Positions 1 to 7,400 of a stretch of DNA of 64,000 nt are shown one piece after another. Positions within the stretch are counted from its first letter, which is position 1, and the number at the start of each line of letters is the position of its first letter. The notes under the pieces were generated by a model. The model had not been told where the DNA came from and did no database searches. It worked only from the letters and a program-made list of their open reading frames with translations. This stretch comes from Dyadobacter sp. Leaf189 (GTDB lineage Bacteria; Bacteroidota; Bacteroidia; Cytophagales; Spirosomataceae): the NCBI RefSeq assembly GCF_001424405.1, contig NZ_LMPS01000001.1:617999-681998 (forward strand), given 5' to 3'. A program made the position numbers and the translations under genes.

Positions 1-175
1 TATCTTCGAGCGACCGTCCTTCTTTTTTGAAAATGTAAATGACAATTTGCTGGCCTATCAGGAAACCAAGCGCGAAAAGCAATCCGTACCAGCGAACAGG
101 GAAGGGGCCGAGCCCGAAGATTTCGGGTATGGTAAATATTTCGGGACTTGCATCCCAAAGAATGTACGAAATCAT
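1..175 (-). CDS. lgt: Prolipoprotein diacylglyceryl transferase, N-terminal part (runs off the window)
   Basis: Only the first 58 codons lie in the window. Read on the minus strand from the ATG at 175, the product begins MISYILWDASPEIFTI and continues through PFPVRWYGLLFALGF into a first membrane helix, the typical start of Lgt in Bacteroidota. Lgt is the inner-membrane enzyme that moves diacylglycerol from phosphatidylglycerol onto the lipobox cysteine of prolipoproteins. That fits the many lipoproteins encoded in this window. It is divergent from yidD. The catalytic region is outside the window, so the call rests on the N-terminus alone. Confidence 0.88.
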   Translation of the reverse strand, partial: MISYILWDASPEIFTIPEIFGLGPFPVRWYGLLFALGFLIGQQIVIYIFKKEGRSLED

Positions 176-194
176 GCTAAAGGGTGTTATTTGT

Positions 195-202
195 CAAAGA
201 TA
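195..202 (-). promoter_or_regulatory. Candidate -7 element for lgt
   Basis: On the minus strand this reads TATCTTTG, an exact match to the Bacteroidota -7 consensus TAnnTTTG, about 20 bases upstream of the lgt ATG. No TTG is seen at the expected -33 distance, so support is partial. Confidence 0.4.
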
Positions 203-224
203 CTATTTTGAGACAAGAAGATAA

Positions 225-434
225 ATGAAATTTTTACTCATAGGATTGGTCCGGATTTACCAGGGAGTACTGTCCCCATATCTCCCGAATTCGTGCCGGT
301 ATACGCCCACCTGCTCGCAGTATATGATTGAGGCTGTGCAGAAACACGGCGCTATAAAAGGCGGCTGGCTGGGTCTGAAACGCCTTTCCAGGTGTCACCC
401 CTGGGGCGGCCACGGCCACGATCCCGTACCTTGA
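225..434 (+). CDS. yidD: Membrane protein insertion efficiency factor YidD
   Basis: A 69-residue protein with the full YidD signature: a short hydrophobic N-terminus ([13 protein letters not shown]), the [10 protein letters not shown] cysteine motif (C24, C30), and the RCHPWGG motif near the C-terminus (C57). YidD is a small membrane-associated protein thought to help YidC-dependent insertion. In many bacteria it sits next to rnpA and yidC, but here it is beside lgt and MoxR. Its stop codon abuts the stop codon of the convergent moxR gene without any spacer. Family assignment is firm; the molecular role of the family is still loosely defined. Confidence 0.93.
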   Translation: MKFLLIGLVRIYQGVLSPYLPNSCRYTPTCSQYMIEAVQKHGAIKGGWLGLKRLSRCHPWGGHGHDPVP

Positions 435-1388
435 TCAGCCGATCGCTACTTTCCTTAGAATGGAATCAATGATGGTCATGGTCTTCACACCATCGGCCTC
501 AGCTTCGTAGTTGAGCAATATCCGGTGGTTCATAATATCGGGAGCAAGTTCCTTGATATCTTCCGGCAAAACATAGTCCCGCCCTTCTAGATAGGCCAGC
601 GCCTTGGCTGCGCGGTTGAGGTAAATCGTAGCTCTGGGCGACACTCCGAACTGAATATACCTGGCTTCATCCCGCAAGCCGTAGTCCAGCGGGCGGCGCG
701 TTGCAAACACCAGCTCGATAATGTACCGTTCCAGCGTGTCGGAAATGTTCACCTTATTCACATTGTCACGGATTGCGAAGATATCCTCTTTGTTCAGTAT
801 CGGCCGGATCTGGTAGTCATAGTTGATATCCGACATCCGCCGCATTACTTCCAGCTCTTTGGCCTTATCGAGGTAATCGACGTAGACTTTCATCATAAAC
901 CGGTCGATCTGAGCTTCGGGTAGTGGATAGGTTCCTTCCTGTTCAACGGGGTTTTGCGTAGCAAGCACGACAAACGGGCGGTCGAGCAGGTAAGTTTCAT
1001 CTCCGATCGTCACCTGTTTTTCCTGCATTGCTTCGAGCAATGCAGACTGCACTTTGGCCGGGGACCGGTTTACTTCATCGGCGAGGATCAGGTTGGAGAA
1101 GATAGGTCCTTTTTTTACCTCGTAGTCACCAATTTTGGGTTTGTAAATCATTGTACCGATCAAATCGGCGGGAAGCAGGTCCGGTGTAAACTGGATCCGC
1201 TTGAATTCAAGGTGAAGTACTTTCGCCATGACATTGATGGTCAATGTTTTGGCAAGACCCGGAACGCCTTCCAGCAAAATATGTCCTCCCGTGAAGAGCC
1301 CGATCAGCAGCCGGTTCAGCAGCTTATCCTGCCCAACCACTACCTTTCCCATCTCGTCAAGTACTTCCTTAATTTTTTCTATATACAT
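435..1388 (-). CDS. MoxR-family AAA+ ATPase
   Basis: A 317-residue AAA+ protein with the MoxR-type Walker A (GVPGLAKT, residues 41-48), Walker B (LILADEVNR, D104/E105) and a sensor-1 stretch ATQNP ending at about residue 147. MoxR ATPases act as chaperone-like factors that mature metal-dependent or von Willebrand A-domain protein complexes. They are usually followed by DUF58 and vWA genes, and neither is present here. The gene lies 24 bases downstream of prmC on the same strand, so the two are probably co-transcribed. Its substrate cannot be deduced. Confidence 0.9.
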   Translation of the reverse strand: MYIEKIKEVLDEMGKVVVGQDKLLNRLLIGLFTGGHILLEGVPGLAKTLTINVMAKVLHLEFKRIQFTPDLLPADLIGTMIYKPKIGDYEVKKGPIFSNLILADEVNRSPAKVQSALLEAMQEKQVTIGDETYLLDRPFVVLATQNPVEQEGTYPLPEAQIDRFMMKVYVDYLDKAKELEVMRRMSDINYDYQIRPILNKEDIFAIRDNVNKVNISDTLERYIIELVFATRRPLDYGLRDEARYIQFGVSPRATIYLNRAAKALAYLEGRDYVLPEDIKELAPDIMNHRILLNYEAEADGVKTMTIIDSILRKVAIG

Positions 1389-1412
1389 CTATCAGAGTCT
1401 TTTACGGCAGGC

Positions 1413-2273
1413 TTAACCCCAGATCGCACGTACAAACCGGTCTTTTCCATTGATATCGCGCAGGATTTCAACGTTCCGGTAGTTTCTTTCTTCAAATACC
1501 TCTTTTGTTTCCGTCCCGAAGTGCTCATTGATTTCTACGTAGCATTTTCCGGCTGGTTTCAGGTAATGTGTTCCAAAATCGGCAATTGCCTTGTAAAACA
1601 GCAAGGGATCGCTGTCCTCTACAAACAATGCTTCGTGGGGTTCGAAGCGAAGTACATTCGGCCGCATATGTTCCTGCTCGGAGTAGGTCACGTAGGGTGG
1701 GTTGCTTACAATGCAGTCAAACTGAGGGATATCTCCTGACAATGGAAGTGTCATGTTGAGCATATCCTGCTTGGCAAATTTTACATCCGCAATCAGCTGC
1801 CGTGCATTTTCCTTTGCCACTTCAAGCGCCTCGTCAGAAACATCCCAGGCGTGAACGGATACGTGCGGCAGGAAGCGCGCGAGCACAATGGCGATACAGC
1901 CGCTGCCCGTGCCGATATCCAGGATAGAAATGTCTTTATCTGGCTCCGCGTAGTCGCGCGTTACCATTCTTACCAGCTCTTCAGTCTCCGGCCGGGGGAT
2001 CAGCACGGACGAGGAAACACGAAATTCCAGACCGCAGAACTCGGTAGACCCGATGATGTGCTGCACAGGCTCATTATTGTTCAAACGGGTAATGATATCC
2101 TCCCAGTCCGGCTGTGCGGCATTTTGCGGGATCGGACGATCCACCAGTACATCAATGTTGCGAAGGCGCATATAATGCTCAAGCAGCATGAATGTGATTG
2201 CCTGGGCTTCTTTTTCAGGATATACTGTGATCTTTTTTACGATATATAAATATAGCTGGCGTGCCGAAGTCAT
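1413..2273 (-). CDS. prmC: Peptide chain release factor N5-glutamine methyltransferase
   Basis: PrmC (HemK) methylates the glutamine of the GGQ motif of release factors RF1/RF2 using S-adenosylmethionine. The 286-residue product shows the PRPETE motif (residues 93-98), the SAM-binding loop LDIGTGSG (118-125) and the catalytic NPPY motif (191-194). An open frame extends upstream to 2582, but that extension runs into the divergent ribD gene and has no family similarity, so the ATG at 2273 is preferred. It is followed by moxR in the same orientation. Confidence 0.94.
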   Translation of the reverse strand: MTSARQLYLYIVKKITVYPEKEAQAITFMLLEHYMRLRNIDVLVDRPIPQNAAQPDWEDIITRLNNNEPVQHIIGSTEFCGLEFRVSSSVLIPRPETEELVRMVTRDYAEPDKDISILDIGTGSGCIAIVLARFLPHVSVHAWDVSDEALEVAKENARQLIADVKFAKQDMLNMTLPLSGDIPQFDCIVSNPPYVTYSEQEHMRPNVLRFEPHEALFVEDSDPLLFYKAIADFGTHYLKPAGKCYVEINEHFGTETKEVFEERNYRNVEILRDINGKDRFVRAIWG

Positions 2274-2352
2274 TTCAGATGGTTTTAATAGCAATGTCGG
2301 AAAGTTAGCAAATAATAGGAACTCGCGAAAACTGTGTTTACACTCACCTTTG

Positions 2353-2360
2353 TATTTTTG
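2353..2360 (+). promoter_or_regulatory. -7 promoter element of ribD, very close to the start codon
   Basis: TATTTTTG matches TAnnTTTG exactly and ends only four bases before the ribD ATG at 2365. If used, transcription would begin at or next to the A of the ATG, giving a leaderless or nearly leaderless mRNA. A clear TTG -33 box is not visible (GTG is at about the right place). Confidence 0.45.
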
Positions 2361-2364
2361 CCTG

Positions 2365-3432
2365 ATGAATACGGATATCAAATGGATGCAGCGGGCATTG
2401 CAGCTCGCAGAATACGGACGGGGGAATGTAAGTCCTAACCCGATGGTAGGCTGTGTGATTGTACATGATAACCTGATTATCGGCGAAGGCTGGCACCGGC
2501 AGTACGGCGGTCCGCACGCCGAAGTGCGCGCCATTGAAGACGCAGATAGGAAGGGAAATGCGGATTTGCTGGCTGAATCCACAGCTTATGTAACCCTGGA
2601 ACCCTGCTCTCACACGGGCAAAACGCCACCTTGCGCAGATCTGCTGATCGCCAGAAAACTGAGAAAAGTTGTGGTTTGCAATCTCGATCCCAATCCACTG
2701 GTTTCCGGAAGAGGGATAGCAAAGTTGCTTGCAGCAGGCATTGAGGTTGAAACAGGTATACTGGAAGAAGAAGGAATGCAGCTGAACCGCCGCTTTTTCA
2801 CCGCTATGAAGCAGCAGAGGCCCTACGTGATCCTTAAATGGGCGGAAACAGCAGATGGTTTTATTGGTAGAAAAGGCGGGCAGCCTGTTCCGATCAGTGG
2901 CGCATTGTCTAATATGCGTGTTCACAAATGGCGGGCGGAAGAAGACGCAATCCTGGTTGGTTTCAAAACCGCACTGGCAGATAATCCGAAGCTGAATGTC
3001 AGGCATTGGGAAGGCAGAAATCCCGTCAGGATAGTGCTGGACCGCTATTTACAGCTGCCGGAGACACACCATTTATTTGACGGTACCCAAACTACGATTG
3101 TGGTCAACTTTTTGGAAGAAACCGTTGTACCTGCCGATCCCGAAAGATATTCAGACATTCACCAGGTTTCTTACCTCAAAGTTGACCCTGAGCAGGAGCA
3201 AATCGGCCAGCTGCTGCAAGGCTTATTTAAAAGAAAGATCCATTCCGTTTTTGTAGAAGGCGGCACGACCGTGATCAATGCATTTCTGCAATCCGGCTTC
3301 TGGGACGAGATAAGAAGGTGCCAGGGGGCGATTGAAATAGGCGAGGGAGTGGCTGCTCCGCTGGCAAAAGGTGTTTTGATTAAAAGCGAAAAGGTAGAAT
3401 CCGATCTTTGGAGCTTTTACCTGAACCGCTAA
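2365..3432 (+). CDS. ribD: Bifunctional riboflavin deaminase/reductase RibD
   Basis: RibD catalyses the second and third steps of riboflavin synthesis: deamination of the pyrimidinone and NADPH-dependent reduction of the ribosyl side chain. The 355-residue protein has an N-terminal zinc deaminase domain (about 1-145) with HAE (51-53) and PCSHTGKTPPC (80-90, zinc ligands H51, C81, C90). The C-terminal reductase domain (about 146-355) begins near VILKWAETADG. The frame is open further upstream, but family members start with a DxxxMQRAL helix, as the protein from ATG 2365 does. Its stop overlaps the convergent aroE stop by four bases. Other rib genes are not nearby. Confidence 0.95.
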   Translation: MNTDIKWMQRALQLAEYGRGNVSPNPMVGCVIVHDNLIIGEGWHRQYGGPHAEVRAIEDADRKGNADLLAESTAYVTLEPCSHTGKTPPCADLLIARKLRKVVVCNLDPNPLVSGRGIAKLLAAGIEVETGILEEEGMQLNRRFFTAMKQQRPYVILKWAETADGFIGRKGGQPVPISGALSNMRVHKWRAEEDAILVGFKTALADNPKLNVRHWEGRNPVRIVLDRYLQLPETHHLFDGTQTTIVVNFLEETVVPADPERYSDIHQVSYLKVDPEQEQIGQLLQGLFKRKIHSVFVEGGTTVINAFLQSGFWDEIRRCQGAIEIGEGVAAPLAKGVLIKSEKVESDLWSFYLNR

Positions 3433-4202
3433 ACACTCCAGAGGTTTTCCTCAGTCGTCCAGATCTCCCAGGATTTTTCAGCTTGTAACTGCAGCATTTT
3501 CAATCCATTCTGGGTTACCGCGCCCTTTTCCATTCCTTTTTTCAGGAACAATGTTTCGGCTGGATTGTATACAAGATCATACATGAAATGCTTCTTCGTA
3601 ATCCATTGATACGGAAGGTCCGGGCATTCTTCTGTATTTGGGAAAGTACCCAGCGGCGTCGTGTTGATAATAAGCAAATGCGTACCCAGGATTTCTTCTG
3701 TCAGTTCCTGGTAAAGAATGGTGTCATTGTCTTTCTGTCTTGAAACAAGCTGAAATTCGACGTGCAGATCCTGTAAAGCCACCATAATTGCTTTGGCCGC
3801 ACCGCCGTTTCCCAGCACAAGTGCTTTGAAGTTACTGCAGTTTTCCCCGCGCCGGTCAAGCCACTCTACAAGCGACTGACGAAAGCCATAGTAGTCGGTA
3901 TTAAAACCCTTTGTACTTCCGTCTGCATAAATCTTGATTGTATTCACAGCACCAATGCGCTCGGCCGATGTATCATCAAGGTCATCAACGTAAGCAATCA
4001 CGTCCTTTTTGTACGGAATGGTCACATTAAGTCCACGCAGATCCGTTTTTCTCTTCAACAAGGCAGGCAATTCTTCCAGGGATTTCATTTCGAAAAGCTC
4101 GTAACTGCTCTCCTTGATCTTCTCCCTGACGAATTTGTCTGTGAAATAGCGTTTGGAAAATGAATGCGTAAGTGGGTAACCGATTAGTCCGTATAAATCC
4201 AT
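3429..4202 (-). CDS. aroE: Shikimate dehydrogenase
   Basis: AroE reduces 3-dehydroshikimate to shikimate with NADPH in aromatic amino acid synthesis. The 257-residue protein shows the substrate-binding SFSKRYF region near the N-terminus, the catalytic lysine in NVTIPYKK (K65) with partner D103 (FNTDYYG), and a nucleotide-binding loop GNGGAAKA (131-138). The frame opens at a TTG at 4220, but the ATG at 4202 gives the family-typical MDLYGLIGYPLTHS start. The gene is at the short end of the family range. It is convergent with ribD, with overlapping stop codons. Confidence 0.93.
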   Translation of the reverse strand: MDLYGLIGYPLTHSFSKRYFTDKFVREKIKESSYELFEMKSLEELPALLKRKTDLRGLNVTIPYKKDVIAYVDDLDDTSAERIGAVNTIKIYADGSTKGFNTDYYGFRQSLVEWLDRRGENCSNFKALVLGNGGAAKAIMVALQDLHVEFQLVSRQKDNDTILYQELTEEILGTHLLIINTTPLGTFPNTEECPDLPYQWITKKHFMYDLVYNPAETLFLKKGMEKGAVTQNGLKMLQLQAEKSWEIWTTEENLWSV

Positions 4203-4431
4203 AGGTACTGCTAAAGGCAAGCTGTGAAATCGCGAAGTTAAACCAGTACCCAGCTATTTGCAAAATTTCTTGTTACCTCCGACACCTTCTGGCGTCTAAA
4301 GGGAAAGCTCAGTTGAGCGTGCAACAACCATCAGGAATGTTCTACTCAACTAGTATAAAAGCCAAGCCGAATTAATTTGTAAAATGCTATTTAATGAGTA
4401 GAATTACCTAATCTTATTAGTATCGAAATGT

Positions 4432-7400
4432 ATGAAATGGCGTAAGCTCTACCTCCAAATTGTTTTAATCAGTTTTATCTCGGTACCTGTTTTTTCTCAG
4501 CAAAAGCGGGACTATACCATTCAGCTCAGAAGTGGCTCATTCACACCCGAAAAGAACGTCAGTGAAAAAAGTGCCTCGCTTCGCATGTCCGGGGAAGGTG
4601 GGCAAAAATCTTTTGTAATTATTCAGTTTGAAGACATTCCAACCGCACAGGAGCGGAATCAGCTCAGGGCAGAGGGGATCGAGCTGCTGGAGTACATTCC
4701 GAATTATGCTTATACCGCAACGGTGACCGGCAGCAACAGTCAGCGTGCATTGGCGCGGACGAAAGGCCGGGCCATTATTGAGCTTTTGCCTGAACAAAAA
4801 ATGCAGGCTGCACTGGCAAACGGGCGGTTTCCCGCGTATGCTGTCAAAGAGCCGGGTACAGTGGATGTATGGATCAATTATCCCCGCACATTCTCCGCGG
4901 AGGAGGTAAAGGATGGTCTGAAAACAGTTGACGCAACGCTTGTTTCAGAGCAGTTTGCAGCTTACCAGATTCTCGAACTGCGTGTTCCTGCCGGCAGGTT
5001 GAAGGAGCTGGCGGCTCTTCCTTTTGTACAGTACGTACAGGCGCGGCCACAGCCCGACAAGTCTTTTAATGATAAATCAACCACCAATTCCCGTGCAAAC
5101 GTGCTGCGTTCCAGTCTGCCGATCGGGCGCAATCTGAGTGGAAAAGGGGTAGTAGTAGGTATTGGCGACGATGCGAATCCGTCACAGCACCTCGATTTTA
5201 ACAGCCGGCTTATCAGCCGTAACCCGGCTGAGGCAGGTGTTCACGGGGTTCATACAATGGGGATTCTCGGCGGAGCAGGTATTGTCAATGAGCGGTATAC
5301 GGGTTATGCGCCCAAATCGACCATTGTAGTCCAGTATCTGTCGAACATTCTGGCTTATTCTCCTCAGTACGTGAAGGATTATGGAATGGTTGTGACGAAC
5401 AACTCTTATGGTGGAGATATTAATAATTGTGAAACATTCGGGGTTTACGATCTCTATTCATATATCCTCGACCGTCAGGCATTTCAAATGCCGTATTTGC
5501 AGCACGTATTCGCGGCAGGGAATAATGGTGCCACTAGCTGCAGCCCGTATCCCGCAGGTTTTGCCAATGTTCTGGGCGGTTACCAGACTGCCAAGAATGT
5601 GATCAGCGTAGGTAATACTTCTGAAACCAGTGTTATTTCCAATGGTTCTAGCCGCGGACCTGTACGCGACGGTCGTATCAAGCCTGAAATCATGGCGCAG
5701 GGTGCATCTGTAATGTCCACGATCCCGGTGAACTTATACGGGAATGGAAGCGGCACCAGTATGTCGTCGCCGGCTGTTGCAGGTGGTCTGGTACTATTGA
5801 CTGAGCGCTATCGTCAGCTACACGGCGATCAGAATCCGAAGAATGCACTTTTGAAAGCATTGGTTTGTAATGGAGCTGTCGACAAAGGGAATGAAGGTCC
5901 GGATTACAGATATGGTTTCGGCTGGCTCAACCTGTTGCGCTCCCTGAAAATGCTCGAATCAGAAAGTTACCGGAACGATTCTCTGGAGCACAATGCGGTG
6001 AAGGATTTCACTATCCAGGTACCTGCCAACACGGCGCAGCTCAAAGTGATGCTTTACTGGAACGATCCTGCCGCCAATGTACTTTCTGCGCAGAACCTTA
6101 TTAATGACCTTGATTTAAAAGTAGTAAAAGAAGGTACTGCCACGCTCCCAAGGCTGCTGGATCCAACTCCCGCAAAGGTGAACGCCATTGCGGTTACCGG
6201 CACCGACCATACCAACAATATGGAGCAGGTTACCATCAACAATCCCACGGAAGGCAGCTATACCATTACGGTGAATGGAACATCAGTGGCGCAAAATCCT
6301 TTGCAGGAGTATGTGGTCGTTTATGACATGATACCCAATTCGATTACGCTGACAAACCCTGTTGGCGGAGAGCGCCTGAAAGACGGAGACGCGTTTTACA
6401 TTCACTGGGATGCGTTCGGGAACAATGCGAGTACGTTTACAGTAAGTTACAGCCTTAACGATGGATCATCGTGGACACCGATTGGCAACAATTTAGCGGC
6501 TTCTGTAAGGCAGTTTTCCTGGACAATCCCTGCGGGCGTGAAAAGCGATAAAGCAAGGATACGGGTAGTGCAGAACAGCACTGGCGCCGAAAGTATCAGT
6601 GAGCCTTTCACTATCCTCGGGGTACCGACACTCACCCTGTCGAGTCTGCAATGCGAGGGGTATATCTCACTGGAATGGACTGCGATAACGGGTGCTACCG
6701 ACTATGAAGTAATGATACTGAAAGGGTCAGAGATGGTTTCAGCAGGCGTAACGAACTCAAACAAATTTGTACTGGCCGGACTTTCGAAGGATTCGACACA
6801 CGTACTGAGCGTGCGCGCAAGACTGAATGGTCAACCGGGGCGGGCCGCGGTGGCGATTAGCCGCCGCCCGGATTCAGGTACCTGTGCAGGTACAATTTCC
6901 GATAAAGACCTTAAAATTGAATCTATCCTGACTCCGGCAAGCTCGGGCAGGCAGAACACTTCCACAGAGTTGAGCAGCTCGGTTTTTGTTAAAATAAGGA
7001 TCAAAAACCTGGATGATGTGGACTCCAATGCGCCATTTGAAGTGGGTTATATGCTGAATGGCGTTGCTGTTCCTCTTGAAACGATCACGCCATTTATCGA
7101 AAAGGGAAAAACATACGATCACACCTTTTCAGCAGGTGCCAACCTGGCGAGTCCGGGCGATTATACGCTTAAAGTATACATTCACGCAGCCTCTGATCCG
7201 GTGATTGGAAACGATACATTGACCAAAATCTTCAGACAGCTGCCCAATTACCCGCTTACCCTGCCTTTTTTGGATGATATGGAAAGCCTGCCTGTTCAAA
7301 CGGTCGTAGCAAATCAGATCGGCTTGAAAGGGGATGGGCGGTACGATTTCTCCTTTTCTTCAACGGATGCGGGCCGCGTCAGGACTTTTGTTAATTCAGG

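Noticed and set aside
954..1739. 261-codon plus-strand open frame across moxR and prmC
   Set aside because: Antisense shadow of two clearly recognised genes; product has no recognisable motif.
2274..2582. N-terminal extension of prmC
   Set aside because: It overlaps the ribD coding region and is not similar to PrmC; the ATG at 2273 is the natural start.
4203..4431. Possible tRNA or small gene between aroE and the S8 protease
   Set aside because: No cloverleaf, no open frame of note, no perfect promoter; treated as plain intergenic sequence.
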